A DNA stretch of 64,000 nucleotides. Source: Hyphomicrobium_A sp963759735. GTDB lineage: Bacteria > Pseudomonadota > Alphaproteobacteria > Rhizobiales > Hyphomicrobiaceae. Below are positions 7,843 through 18,432 of the stretch, one piece after another. A program made the position numbers and the translations under genes. The DNA is taken from positions 124,001-188,000 of the forward strand of contig CAVXAF010000007.1 of the NCBI GenBank assembly GCA_963759735.1. Direction: 5' to 3'. Each line of letters begins with the position of its first letter. The first letter of the stretch is position 1. Under the pieces are notes generated by a model. That model was not told the DNA's origin and searched no databases. It saw only the letters and a program-made list of their open reading frames with translations.

Positions 7843-9792
7843 TTAGCGGGCGATCAGCTGCTCAATGGAGCCGGTCGCGGCGGGCGCTTCGTCAACCAGC
7901 GCCCGAGCGATGAAGTCGTCGGCAATGCGGTCCTGCGGATAGAGATCGGGTGCCGCCACGGCCCCCGGCGCCCGGGCCGTCCCCGGCGATTGGGCGGCGA
8001 GCATGATCTCACGCCACATCTCGGCCGGCAGGCCGCCGCCGACCACGCGGTTCATGGGTCTACCGTCGTCGTTGCCGGCCCACACGCCGGCCGTCAGACT
8101 GCTCGTGTATCCGACGAACCAGGCGTCGCGGAAGCCTTGCGAGGTCCCGGTCTTGCCGGCTGCGAATTCAAAAGGCAGCGCGGCGCGCTTGCCGGTGCCA
8201 TCGCGCAGCGCTGTGCCGAGCATGTCGTTCATGCCGGCGATCTGCGCGCGCGTGAGAACCTCGACTGCGGGCGGGGCCTGGCGCGCGAAAAGCACTTCGC
8301 CTTTGAGGCTGCGCACCTGGCGTATGAGATAGGGCTCGGCGGTGCGCCCGCCATTGGCGATGACATTGTAAGCGCCGGTCAACTCCAGCAGCGATACTTC
8401 AGAGGTGCCGAGGCCGAGCGTTGCGTCCTTGGCTAGGGGCGAGCGAATGCCGAGACGCTTGGCCAGTTGCGCCACGCGCGCCGGGCCGACCTGCACCGTC
8501 AGGCGCGCCGCCACGGAGTTCACCGATTTGGCCAGCGCCGTACGCAACGGCATCGGTCCCAGGTACTCGCCATTGTCGTTGCGGGGCGCCCATCCGCCGA
8601 TGTTGACCGGCAGATCCTCGACGATGGTGTCGGGCGTGTAGCCGGCCTGCAGGGCGGCGAGGTAGACGAAGGGCTTGAAAGCGGAGCCGGGCTGGCGCAC
8701 CGCCTTCACGGCGCGATTGAACGGGCTCTCGGCGTACGAGTGTCCGCCGACGAGCGCCAGCAGCGCGCCGTCGCGGTCGAGCACGACGGCAGCCGCCTCG
8801 CTGGTCTGCAGCTGCGGGCCACGCTGGCCGATGAAATGCTCGATGATCGCTGACGCGTTCGCCTGCAAGCCGGCATCGAGCGTGGTCTCGACGATGAGGC
8901 CACCAGCGCCGGAGGCGAGGCCCATCACGTACGTGGGCGCGATCTGCTCCATGACGTAGTCGATGGCATAGTCGGCGCCGACCGGCGCAGCGCGCTGCGA
9001 ACGTTCAAAGGAGCGGGCGACTTCGTCAACAGCCCGGCGCTCCTCCTCCTCGGTGATGTAACCGGCCTCCTGCATCTGCGAGAGCACGAGGCGGGCGCGC
9101 GAGCGGGCGAAGGCCGGGTTGGAGAGCGGGGAGTATTTCGACGGGGCCTTGAGCAGGCCGGCGATCATCGCCGCCTCGCCGAGCGACAACTGGCGTGCCG
9201 GCTTGCGGAAATAGCGTCGCGCCGCCGCGTCGATACCGTAGGCGCCCGAGCCCAGATAGACGCGGTTGAGGTACAGCTCGAGGATGTCGGCTTTGGACAG
9301 GCGCGACTCCAGCCACAGGGCGAGCGTGAACTCCTCCAGCTTGCGCGAGATAGTGCGGTCGTGGCTGAGGTAGAGGTTCTTGGCCAGCTGCTGGGTGAGG
9401 GTGGAGCCGCCCTGCACGGTGCGGCCCTGGCGCAGGTTTGTGATCGCCGCCCGCACCATGCCCAAGGGGTCGACGCCGTGGTGTTCGTAGAAGCGCTGGT
9501 CCTCGGTGGCGATCACCGCATTGGAGACGTAGCGTGGCAGGAGATCGAGCGGCACGTAGTCATCGCCGCCGCCGCGCTCGCTGATCACCGTGCCATCGCG
9601 TGCCAGGACCCGCACGTAAGGTGCGCTCTCCTTCGGCCGCAGAGTCAGGGGGTCAGGATAGATCAGGGAGTAATAGATCATCAACGCGGTGATGCCGGTG
9701 ACGCCGGCCGCCAACGCATAGAGCGGGGCAACGACCAGCACGCGCTTCAGCGAGGAGCGCTTGGGCTTCGGCGATGACGAAAAGAGGCCCAT
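7843..9792 (-). CDS. PBP1a-family bifunctional peptidoglycan synthase
   Basis: A 649-residue class A penicillin-binding protein. A short cytoplasmic tail and one membrane anchor (residues about 18-42) precede the GT51 glycosyltransferase (EDQRFYEHHGVD, GGSTLTQQLAKNLYL). The transpeptidase has the serine in the SxxK motif at about S370/K373 (PGSAFKP), SVN and KTGTSQGFRD. It polymerises and cross-links peptidoglycan at the cytoplasmic membrane. It is shorter than E. coli PBP1a and lacks its large insert, as in the 'PBP1a family' of many alphaproteobacteria. All motifs are intact. It is one of three class A PBPs in this window. Confidence 0.93.
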   Translation of the reverse strand: MGLFSSSPKPKRSSLKRVLVVAPLYALAAGVTGITALMIYYSLIYPDPLTLRPKESAPYVRVLARDGTVISERGGGDDYVPLDLLPRYVSNAVIATEDQRFYEHHGVDPLGMVRAAITNLRQGRTVQGGSTLTQQLAKNLYLSHDRTISRKLEEFTLALWLESRLSKADILELYLNRVYLGSGAYGIDAAARRYFRKPARQLSLGEAAMIAGLLKAPSKYSPLSNPAFARSRARLVLSQMQEAGYITEEEERRAVDEVARSFERSQRAAPVGADYAIDYVMEQIAPTYVMGLASGAGGLIVETTLDAGLQANASAIIEHFIGQRGPQLQTSEAAAVVLDRDGALLALVGGHSYAESPFNRAVKAVRQPGSAFKPFVYLAALQAGYTPDTIVEDLPVNIGGWAPRNDNGEYLGPMPLRTALAKSVNSVAARLTVQVGPARVAQLAKRLGIRSPLAKDATLGLGTSEVSLLELTGAYNVIANGGRTAEPYLIRQVRSLKGEVLFARQAPPAVEVLTRAQIAGMNDMLGTALRDGTGKRAALPFEFAAGKTGTSQGFRDAWFVGYTSSLTAGVWAGNDDGRPMNRVVGGGLPAEMWREIMLAAQSPGTARAPGAVAAPDLYPQDRIADDFIARALVDEAPAATGSIEQLIAR

Positions 9793-9946
9793 TGCAGGCC
9801 CTTACTCCCCGGTCGGAATCGATTGTTAAAAAGCCATCGGCGCGTTGCACGCTCCAGCAACCTACCCCGGTCGCCGCTAAGGCGCAGTAAACCTTGCCGT
9901 CGCGCTGCTTAAGTACTGGGAAAAACACAGCAAGGTACTGGGCAAT

Positions 9947-10237
9947 TCAGGTCCTCTCGCGCAACAGCACGATCGGATAGAAGACAATGGCGAGAATGAT
10001 GCGGGCGATAACCGTGAAGAACATCAAGAGCAGCTGACGCTCCTCGAGGAGCAATTCCAGCCAGATGTTGTACTTGGCGGCAAGGCCCGTCGAGGTGATC
10101 AGCGATTTAAAACTGCGCGCCCAGCCGAGCATCATGGACAGCGTCTCGGGCGAGTAGATGCCGACAACCGCCATCAGCAGCGCGCCGAGGATGAGCGACA
10201 GAACGATATTGCCGACGGACAGCAGGATGCGCAGCAC
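9947..10237 (-). CDS. Small two- to three-helix membrane protein, unknown
   Basis: A 96-residue, strongly hydrophobic protein with segments at about residues 2-27 and 70-92, and a polar stretch (EERQLL) between. The start at 10237 follows a GGGG-rich upstream sequence. I recognise no family. It lies upstream of the PBP1a gene on the same strand with a 154-base gap. Composition and length suggest a genuine inner-membrane protein. Confidence 0.65.
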   Translation of the reverse strand: MLRILLSVGNIVLSLILGALLMAVVGIYSPETLSMMLGWARSFKSLITSTGLAAKYNIWLELLLEERQLLLMFFTVIARIILAIVFYPIVLLRERT

Positions 10238-10395
10238 GGAAATCCCCCCTGTGGAGCGGGCAGCCTAGCACCGGCCAGTGCGCCACGAAACAACCCTAAC
10301 GCTGTGGGCATATGCGTCCCCATATGGAACGGCTAGCCGGCGCCGGTGTTGTCGCAGCGCGGCGGACTGGTGGTCGAAACGGAGCGCTGATTGAG

Positions 10396-10863
10396 ATGGC
10401 CTACGTAAAAGCGGGTACAGCAGGAACCTTCGAACGCGTCGAGCGGCTGGAGCGGGCCGAGGTCGAGGCAGCCCTGGCGCGCCTCAACTCCGTGGCGCGG
10501 CTCATGGATTCGCTTTTCGCAATTCCCGGAACGGGTATCCGGCTGGGCGTTGATTCGCTGATCGGCGTGGTGCCTGTGGTCGGCGATCTATTCGCCCAAG
10601 CGGTCGCGGCCTACCTCATCTGGGAAGCCAAGAAGCTCGGCGTCTCCAAGCTGACGTTGTGGCGCATGGTCGGCAACACCCTGGTCGATACCGTGGTGGG
10701 CGCTGTGCCGCTGGTGGGCGATGCCTTCGACGTCGCCTTCAAGGCCAACATGAAGAACCTGCGCCTCGTGCAGCGCCATCTGGAAAAGCAGGGCTACAAC
10801 GTAGCGGCTCCCGGTGCCGGCTCCGGCCCGATCATCCAGGGCGACTATCGGCGGACGGGCTAA
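10396..10863 (+). CDS. DUF4112 domain membrane protein
   Basis: A 155-residue protein from the ATG at 10396, which has GGAG about ten bases upstream; a longer frame opens at 10312. The core matches the DUF4112 pattern: LARLMDS-type helix (LNSVARLMDSLFAIPGTGIRLGVD), then GVVPVVGDL and a repeat of it, GAVPLVGDAFDVAFKAN. Two short hydrophobic hairpins carry these repeated G-x-x-P-x-x-G-D motifs. The family's biochemical role is unknown. It converges with ppk2, leaving four bases between stops. Confidence 0.8.
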   Translation: MAYVKAGTAGTFERVERLERAEVEAALARLNSVARLMDSLFAIPGTGIRLGVDSLIGVVPVVGDLFAQAVAAYLIWEAKKLGVSKLTLWRMVGNTLVDTVVGAVPLVGDAFDVAFKANMKNLRLVQRHLEKQGYNVAAPGAGSGPIIQGDYRRTG

Positions 10864-10867
10864 CGCC

Positions 10868-11749
10868 TCAGATCGCCTTGAAGTAGGCGGGGCCCGTGCC
10901 GATGATCTTGCTATCGGGCTCGCCGACGACGCGCGCGTCCTTGCCGCTATAGCTCGAGTGATACAGCACCCAGCGGATTGCTTCGAGGCGGGCGCGACGC
11001 TGGTCGTTGGCGCGCACGACGATCCACGGCGCCAGCTCCGTGCTGGTGCGCTTGAATATCTCGGTCTGCGCCCGCGTGTAGTCGTCCCATTTGTCCATGG
11101 CGGCGATATCGATGTCGGTGATCTTCCAGCGCTTGAACGGGTTGTGGCGGCGCTCGTGAAAGCGCTCAAGCTGCATCTCGCGGCCGATCACCAGGTAGAA
11201 CTTGAAGAAGGCAAAGCCGTCGCGCACCAGCAGCGCCTCGAAGTCGGGTGCGTCGCGCAGAAACGCTTCGGTCTGCGCCGGGGTGCAAAAGTCCATGACG
11301 CGCTCGACGCCGGCGCGATTGTACCAGGAGCGGTCGAAGAGGGTCATGTCGCCCGCCGTGGGCAGGTGTGCAACGTAGCGCTGGAAATACCACTGGCCGC
11401 GCTCGGTCTCGGTCGGCTTCGAGAGGGCCACGGAGCGGGCATGCCGCGGGTTCAGGCGCTCGAGAAAGTAGCGGATACAGCTCCCCTTGCCGGATGCGTC
11501 GCGTCCCTCGAAGAGGGCGACGAAGCGACAGCCCTTGTCCTCTATGTGCGTTTGCAGTTTGAGAAGCTCGAGCTGCAGCCCGACAAGATCCGCCTTGAAG
11601 ACCTTCCTCTTTAGTCCCTCGTCGTATGGGTAGCCGCCTGAGGTCAGTGCCCTGTCGGCGATGGCAGGTGGCAGGACCGGGTTGTCGATGTCGAACGCGT
11701 CAAGCTTGGCGCCCTTGGTTTTGCCGGTCTCGACGCTCTTGGAGCCCAT
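10868..11749 (-). CDS. ppk2: Polyphosphate kinase 2
   Basis: A 293-residue soluble PPK2. It has the P-loop GRDASGKGSCIRYF, the Walker B-like FDRSWYNRAGVERVM and the lid region FKRWKITDIDIAAMDKWDDY. PPK2 enzymes move phosphate between polyphosphate and nucleoside diphosphates, usually favouring NTP formation. The length fits a one-domain class I enzyme. It stands divergently next to phoR, so phosphate storage and phosphate sensing are neighbours here. Nucleotide preference cannot be read from the sequence. Confidence 0.94.
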   Translation of the reverse strand: MGSKSVETGKTKGAKLDAFDIDNPVLPPAIADRALTSGGYPYDEGLKRKVFKADLVGLQLELLKLQTHIEDKGCRFVALFEGRDASGKGSCIRYFLERLNPRHARSVALSKPTETERGQWYFQRYVAHLPTAGDMTLFDRSWYNRAGVERVMDFCTPAQTEAFLRDAPDFEALLVRDGFAFFKFYLVIGREMQLERFHERRHNPFKRWKITDIDIAAMDKWDDYTRAQTEIFKRTSTELAPWIVVRANDQRRARLEAIRWVLYHSSYSGKDARVVGEPDSKIIGTGPAYFKAI

Positions 11750-11847
11750 GCGCTGTCCCTGCCCTGTGAGTTGCCCATTGTAAGGTGAATCTCATGACGT
11801 GCGCCTGTCATGTTTGAAAGGCGCTATGATCCCCCCAATTAGCGTCG

Positions 11848-13245
11848 ATGGCATTCCCCTATCAGCCAGGACCAAAACAGAAAATGTCGCTAGGCACCGC
11901 ATTGAGCAACGTACGCTGGACGGCGCGCCGGGCCGAGGCGGAAGCCTTGGGCCGCGAGGCGTGGGCGGCTGTCAAGCGCCGGCTGACGATTCGTTTGATG
12001 CCCGTCGTCGCGGCGATGGTCATTCTCGCGGCGCTGGCGCTCGCCGGCTCGCTGAGCTGGCTGGCCGCGCTGGGCGCGGGTCTGGCGCTGCTGGTCGCCG
12101 CCTCCGTATGGCCGCTTGATGCGAGCGCCTTCATCGGCGCTTTCGCCAGGGGTGAGCCGGTGGCGGCCGGCGTTCGGCTGCCCGACCGGGACGGCGCCAG
12201 CTGGTGGGCAGTCATCGATGCCATTCCTACGGCGGCGCTGGCTCTCGACGCCAACGGCACGCTGCTGCATCACAATCGCCTCGCCGCGGAGATGTTTGCC
12301 AAGATCCGTAGCGGCCTGCCGATGAGCCAGGTGACGCGCAGCCCCGACCTGCTCGTCGCCGTCGACCGCGCGCTGGACAATGACGACGAGCGGATCGATG
12401 TGGAGCTCATCGAGCGTGTACCGGTGGAACGCCGTGTCGCCGCCACCGTATCGCGGCTCACCAGTCCGGGCGGGCCGCACGCCCCGCAAGTGCTCGTCAC
12501 CTTCCGCGACCTGACCGAGCAGGACCGCCTCGGGCAGATGCGCGCCGACTTCATCGCCAATGCCAGCCACGAGCTGCGGACGCCGCTGGCCTCGCTGCGC
12601 GCCTTCGTCGAGACCCTGCAGGGCCCGGCGCGCGAAGATGCTACGGCGCGCACGCGTTTCCTGCAGCTCATGGCCACCCAGGCCGAGCGCATGACGCGGC
12701 TGATCGACGATCTGCTGTCGCTGAGCCGCGTCGAGATGCGCGTACATCTGCCGCCGCGCGGCATCGTCGAGCTGAACGAAACGGCCGCCTACGTCTGCCA
12801 GTCGCTCGAGCCGGTCGCCGAGGTGGCCAACGCCAAGGTTACGCTGGTGCGCAACGAGCCGGTGGCGCGCATCAGGGGCGATCGCGAGGAGATCGTGCAG
12901 GTGCTGCAGAACCTCATCCAAAACGCCATAAAGTATGGACGTGAGGGTGGCACCATCGAGGTGCGTGTCGGCCGGGATACCCCGCGTGGGGCAAGCGGCG
13001 CCCGGGTTTGGGTGAGCGTCACCGACGAGGGTCCGGGCATCGCGCCCGAGCATCTCCCGCGGCTCACCGAGCGCTTCTACCGGGTCAACGTCGCCTCCAG
13101 CCGCGAGAAGGGTGGCACTGGCCTCGGCCTCGCCATCGTCAAGCACATCCTCAACCGTCATCGTGGCGAGTTGCGCATCGTCTCGCGGCCCGGCGCCGGC
13201 TCGACCTTTACGGCCGGCTTTGAGGAACTGGGCCCCGCGGCTTAG
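11848..13245 (+). CDS. phoR: PhoR phosphate sensor histidine kinase
   Basis: A 465-residue kinase with two closely spaced N-terminal membrane segments (residues about 48-88) and almost no periplasmic domain, as expected for PhoR. A PAS-like domain follows (WAVIDAIPTAALALDANG), then the H-box FIANASHELRTPLASL, N-box LQNLIQNAIKYG, G1 DEGPGIAP and G2 GGTGLGLAIVKHIL. PhoR controls PhoB and is restrained by Pst and PhoU when phosphate is plentiful. The frame is intact, unlike its pst neighbours. The ATG at 11884 is an alternative start. A 259-base gap separates it from pstS. Confidence 0.9.
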   Translation: MAFPYQPGPKQKMSLGTALSNVRWTARRAEAEALGREAWAAVKRRLTIRLMPVVAAMVILAALALAGSLSWLAALGAGLALLVAASVWPLDASAFIGAFARGEPVAAGVRLPDRDGASWWAVIDAIPTAALALDANGTLLHHNRLAAEMFAKIRSGLPMSQVTRSPDLLVAVDRALDNDDERIDVELIERVPVERRVAATVSRLTSPGGPHAPQVLVTFRDLTEQDRLGQMRADFIANASHELRTPLASLRAFVETLQGPAREDATARTRFLQLMATQAERMTRLIDDLLSLSRVEMRVHLPPRGIVELNETAAYVCQSLEPVAEVANAKVTLVRNEPVARIRGDREEIVQVLQNLIQNAIKYGREGGTIEVRVGRDTPRGASGARVWVSVTDEGPGIAPEHLPRLTERFYRVNVASSREKGGTGLGLAIVKHILNRHRGELRIVSRPGAGSTFTAGFEELGPAA

Positions 13246-13345
13246 GGCGTTGCAGCCCGCGTGCCGATGCAACCATGAAGAACGGAGGGTGCGCCGGCGC
13301 CGCCGCTCCCAGCCGCGCCTCACGCGCAGGCAATAATTCGAAAGA

Positions 13346-13369
13346 TTGAAATTCATAAATCAATTTCAA
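13346..13369. promoter_or_regulatory. Perfect 8+8 inverted repeat upstream of pstS
   Basis: TTGAAATT, an 8-base loop, then AATTTCAA: a perfect dyad in an AT-rich island about 135 bases before the pstS start. It is placed like an operator or upstream promoter element. No known factor is assigned. Confidence 0.4.
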
Positions 13370-13378
13370 CGAATTAAC

Positions 13379-13396
13379 CTGTCACTAAAGTATCGC
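13379..13396 (+). promoter_or_regulatory. Candidate Pho box upstream of pstS
   Basis: CTGTCAC-TAAA-GTATCGC: the first half differs from the CTGTCAT PhoB repeat at one base, the spacer is 4 bases and AT-rich, but the second half matches only at about three positions. Position ahead of pstS supports it; the weak second repeat does not. Confidence 0.45.
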
Positions 13397-13504
13397 TGCC
13401 TTGGTCTATCTAGTGCCTCACGACGCAAGGGCGTCGGGCGGGGGAGAGGTTCGCGAGGTGCGGTTCGGCCGCACGCCCCGCATCACCTCCAAAAGGAGAT
13501 TAGT

Positions 13505-14564
13505 GTGATCAAAAAGCTTTTCGCCTGCACGGCCGCGGCGGCGGTCGTCGGCACGTTCGCGTTCGCCGGCACCGCGGTTGCACGCGACCAGATCCGCATC
13601 GTCGGCTCATCGACGGTGTACCCCTTCACCACCGCAGTGGCTGAGCAGTTCGGCAAGTCTGGCGCCGGCAAGACCCCGGTTGTCGAATCGACCGGCACCG
13701 GCGGCGGCATGAAGCTTTTCTGCGCTGGCGTTGGCGAAGCCAACCCGGACATGACGAACGCCTCGCGCACCATGAAGAAGGGCGAGTTCGAGGATTGCGC
13801 AGAAGAACGGCGTCAAGGAAATCGTCGAGGTGCAGTTCGGTTATGACGGCATCGTCTTCGCCGTCGACTCCAAGTCGGCTGACTGGACCGTCGAGCCCAA
13901 GGACATGTACCTCGCGCTCGCCGCCGAGGTGCCGAAGGACGGCGCTCTCGTCGCCAACCCCTACAAGACCTGGAAGGAAGTGAATCCCTCGCTCCCCGAC
14001 TGGCCGATCGCCGCCTACATCCCGGGCGAGAAGCACGGCACGCGCGAAGTGTTCGAGGAGAAGGTGCTGCACGCCGGCTGCAAGGCCACGGGCGGTGACA
14101 AGCTCCAGCTCGCTAAGGCCGAAGGCAAGGACGACAAGGAGAAGGCCAAGAACGCCGACAAGGCATGCGTCAAGGTCCGCAAGGACGGCGCAGCCGTCGA
14201 CATCGACGGCGACTACACCGAAACGCTGGCCCGCATCACGTCCAACCCACAGGGCGTGGGCGTGTTCGGCTTGTCGTTCTACGAGAACAACACCGACAAG
14301 CTGAAGGTCGCCACGGTGAGCGGCGTTGCCCCTTCGGTCGAGACGATCTCTGCCGGCAAGTACCCGGTATCGCGCCCGCTGCAGTTCTACGTGAAGAAGG
14401 CGCACATCGGCGTCATCCCCGGCCTCAAGGAGTACGTCGAATTCTTCTCGTCGGACAAGATGATCGGCCCTGAGGGTCCGCTGGCCGAGTACGGCCTCGT
14501 TCCTTCGCCGGACGCCGAGCGTGCGAAGCTGCAGGAAGATGTGAAGGCCGCAAAGTCCATGTAA
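13505..14564 (+). CDS. pstS: PstS phosphate-binding protein, one frameshift near 13798
   Basis: The protein starts at GTG 13505, seven bases after AGGAG. A signal peptide ends at about FAGTAVA, and the mature protein opens with the family's IVGSSTVYPFT phosphate-binding block, followed by ESTGTGGGMKLFC. At about 13798 the frame breaks after EFEDC; the rest (QKNGVKEIVEVQFGYDGIVFA and onward) continues one frame over to the stop at 14564. Both halves are well conserved, so one base is probably extra or lost. PstS captures phosphate in the periplasm for PstCAB. A strong hairpin follows the gene. Confidence 0.9.
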
Positions 14565-14587
14565 GGACTGCGCTGCCGACGACACGA

Positions 14588-14622
14588 AGCGGTCCGAACC
14601 TCGCGGCGAGGTTCGGGCCGCT
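14588..14622 (+). terminator. Strong 16-bp hairpin between pstS and pstC
   Basis: The arms 14588-14603 and 14607-14622 pair over 16 positions, with one G-U pair and a 3-base loop. Only GTTT follows, so full termination is unlikely. Such hairpins behind binding-protein genes commonly stabilise the upstream mRNA or reduce readthrough, letting PstS exceed the membrane subunits. Confidence 0.65.
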
Positions 14623-14711
14623 GTTTACGATCGACGACCCTTCGCCATGCGGCAGGGTCGTGGAGTTAAGGTGCGGTGCCAACGGGAGCATCGCCAGCGA
14701 GGACCGCGAAG

Positions 14712-16193
14712 GTGTCAACCTCCGTCATTATGCTCGGCCTGCTCATCGCCGGCCTGTTCGCCTTCGGCCTGGGCGTCTCGCGCGCCAATGCGCTCGCCAA
14801 GAAGGGTGACGCGCAACTCCACTCGCGCCCCGGTTACTACGGCAGCTATCTCGCCTTGTGGACGCTGCTGCCGGCCATGATCTTCGTATTGCTGTGGAGC
14901 GCCGTGGAGCCGAAGGTGGTGCGCCACCTGATCGGCAATAGCTTGCCGACCGACGTGCAAGCGCTTTCGGATGCCGAACAGTCTCTGATCATCGGGCGCA
15001 TCAATTCGGTGGCCCGCGGCCTTCCACGCTTGTCGCGCGAAGAATTCGATATCGTACGGCGCACGCGCTACGGCTTTACCTCTCCGGCCGATGCGCAACG
15101 TGTGCTGCAAGAACGCGGCGTGGCCCTCGGCTCGCCGCCCGAGCCTTACGTTATTGCCGCCGCCTACGATCAGGTCGCGCTGCAGGACCGCAGCAAATTC
15201 TATCTCACCCTGATCGCGCTCGCCCTGGCGGCCGGCGGCTTCTTATGGGCCAATATCGAAGTCCATCCCAAGCTGCGCGCGCGAAACGCGGTGGAAGCTG
15301 TCACCGTCGCAGGGCTCGTACTGGCGTCTACGGTCGCCATCCTCACGACCGTCGGCATCATTTTCTCGATGCTGTTCGAAACGCTGCACTTCTTCGACTT
15401 TGTCTCGCCCTGGCGGTTTCTGTTCGGCACCGTCTGGGATCCGCGCTTCTCGGCAGTCGGCAGCTCTGGCGGCGGCGAGGGACAGTTCGGCCTGCTCCCG
15501 CTCCTGTGGGGAACCCTCTACATCTCGTTCGTGGCGCTGCTGGTGGCAGTACCCGTCGGCCTCTTCGCAGCGATCTACATGTCGGAATACGCGACTCGCC
15601 GGGTACGTACGATCGCCAAGCCGCTGCTGGAAATCCTCGCCGGCATCCCGACCATCGTCTACGGCCTCTTCGCGCTCATCACCTTCGGCCCCTACCTGCG
15701 CGATGCCGGCGCCCACATCGGTCTGGAGATTTCCGCGACCAGCGTGCTGACGGCCGGCCTCATCATGGGCGTGATGCTCATTCCGTTCGTCTCCTCGCTG
15801 TCGGACGACATCATCAACGCCGTGCCCCGATCCCTGCGCGAAGGCTCGTACGGCCTCGGCGCGACGCAGTCGGAGACGATCAAGCGCGTCGTGTTGCCGG
15901 CGGCGCTGCCGGGCATCGTCGGCGCCATACTGCTCGCCGCCTCGCGCGCCATCGGTGAAACCATGATCGTCGTGCTGGCGGCGGGTATTGCCGCCAACCT
16001 GACGCTCAATCCGCTCGAGCCGGTGACCACCATCACTGTCAAGATCGTCAGCCAGCTCACCGGCGACTTGGAGTTCAACTCACCGCAGACCCTCGTTGCC
16101 TTTGCACTTGGTCTGACGCTGTTCGCCTTCACGCTGTGTCTCAACATCTACGCGCTCTACATCGTGCGCAAATATCGGGAGCAGTACGAATAA
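14712..16193 (+). CDS. pstC: PstC phosphate ABC transporter permease
   Basis: A long alphaproteobacterial PstC of about 493 residues. Membrane helices at the N-terminus are followed by a roughly 100-residue soluble insert, then the six-helix permease core. The EAA loop is visible (LREGSYGLGATQSETIKRVVLPAALPG), as is GETMIVVLAAG. GTG at 14712 is preferred because AGGA lies eight bases upstream; GTG at 14676 is a longer alternative. The frame is intact. Its TAA overlaps the pstA start (TAATG). Confidence 0.9.
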   Translation: MSTSVIMLGLLIAGLFAFGLGVSRANALAKKGDAQLHSRPGYYGSYLALWTLLPAMIFVLLWSAVEPKVVRHLIGNSLPTDVQALSDAEQSLIIGRINSVARGLPRLSREEFDIVRRTRYGFTSPADAQRVLQERGVALGSPPEPYVIAAAYDQVALQDRSKFYLTLIALALAAGGFLWANIEVHPKLRARNAVEAVTVAGLVLASTVAILTTVGIIFSMLFETLHFFDFVSPWRFLFGTVWDPRFSAVGSSGGGEGQFGLLPLLWGTLYISFVALLVAVPVGLFAAIYMSEYATRRVRTIAKPLLEILAGIPTIVYGLFALITFGPYLRDAGAHIGLEISATSVLTAGLIMGVMLIPFVSSLSDDIINAVPRSLREGSYGLGATQSETIKRVVLPAALPGIVGAILLAASRAIGETMIVVLAAGIAANLTLNPLEPVTTITVKIVSQLTGDLEFNSPQTLVAFALGLTLFAFTLCLNIYALYIVRKYREQYE

Positions 16194-17533
16194 TGGCTGT
16201 CGATACTGTTCCAGGAGCGTTTTCCGGGCCGATGGCCGGTCCGTCCGGACCCGGTGCCGCTGCGAGCGCCGCCATCAAGCGCTCGATCAAGAAGCGCTAT
16301 GCTGCCGAGCGGCGCTTTCGCGCCTACGGCATCGCAGCCATCCTGTTCGGCCTCGCGTTCCTGGCCGTTCTGTTCGCGAGCATCGTGTCGACCGGCTACA
16401 CGGCGTTCGTGCAGTCATCGCTCGAACTCAACGTGTTTCTCGACCGTTCCGTGATCGATCCGAACGGCGAACGTGAACCCAACGCGCTGATGACGGCCGA
16501 CTACACGCTCCTTGCCAAGAAGGCCTTGGCGACTGCAGTCGGCGCCGACCCGGCCAACAAGATGCAGATGCGTGAGGTTGGAGCGTTGCTGTCGCGCGAC
16601 GTCGATGTGGAAATCCGAAAGGTGGTGCTGGCCGATCCGGCAGTCATCGGCAAGACGGTGCCGGTCTGGGTGCTGGCCAGCGGTCGCGTCGATAGCCTGT
16701 TGAAGGGGACGCTGGACCGCAATCTTCCCGCGGCGACGCGCAAGATTTCCGATCAGCAGTTGGAGTGGATCGACAAGCTCGTTGCTTCCGGCGCCTTGGC
16801 GAAGAAGTTCAACACAGGCCTGTTCACCAACGGCGCATCGAGCAATCCGGAGACGGCCGGCATCGGCGTTGCCATGGTCGGCTCCCTGTTCATGATGGTG
16901 ACTGTGCTGCTGCTGGCGGTGCCGCTCGGCGTTGCCGCCGCGGTCTACCTGCAGGAGTTCGCGCCCAAGAACTTCTGGACGGACCTCATCGAGGTCAACA
17001 TCAACAACCTCGCCGCCGTGCCCGTCGATCGTCTTCGGCCTGCTCGGTCTCGCCATCTTCATCAACTTCGCCGGCCTGCCGCGTTCCGCTTCCATCGTCG
17101 GCGGCCTGGTGCTGACGCTGATGACGCTGCCGACCATCATCATCGCCACGCGCGCCGCCATCGGCGCCGTTCCACCTTCGATCCGCGAAGCGGCCCTTGG
17201 CGTCGGCGCCTCGAAGATGCAGACCATTACGCATCATGTCGTGCCGCTGGCGATGCCTGGCATCCTGACGGGGACGATTATCGGCCTCGCCAAGGCGCTG
17301 GGCGAGACGGCACCCTGCTGATGATCGGCATGGTGGCCTTCGTCGTCGAATACCGCAGACGTCGCCGCTGGACCATCCACGGCGCTTCCCGTGCAGATCT
17401 ACTGTGGGCCACATCGGCCGAGCGCGGCTTCGTCGAACGCACCGCTGGCGCCACCATCATCCTGCTCGCCGTGCTGATCTGCATGAACCTCGTCGCCGTC
17501 ATTCTTCGTCGCAAGTACGAGCGGCGCTGGTAA
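16193..17533 (+). pseudogene. pstA: PstA phosphate permease, broken by four single-base shifts
   Basis: The start ATG overlaps the pstC stop. The first 280 codons read normally, including a soluble insert of about 150 residues and the permease entry VAMVGSLFMMVTVLLLAVPLG. Frame breaks then occur near 17022 (+1), 17314 (-1), 17347 (+1) and 17402 (-1). Joining the frames restores the expected sequence, for example SIVFGLLGLAIFINFAGLP, the EAA loop IREAALGVGASKMQT, LGETAPLLMIGMVAFVV and the tail RRKYERRW. The shifts cancel in pairs and no substitution decay is seen. I think these are sequence errors, but a true pseudogene cannot be excluded. Confidence 0.85.
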
Positions 17534-17558
17534 AGTCTCGTTCCCTTAGGAGCCCTAG

Positions 17559-18367
<809 letters not shown>

Positions 18368-18432
18368 TGCTGCGAAGCCTCTTTTCCCCCCGCCCCGCAG
18401 CCCGCCCCGTCCATCCGACAGGAGAGCCTTCC

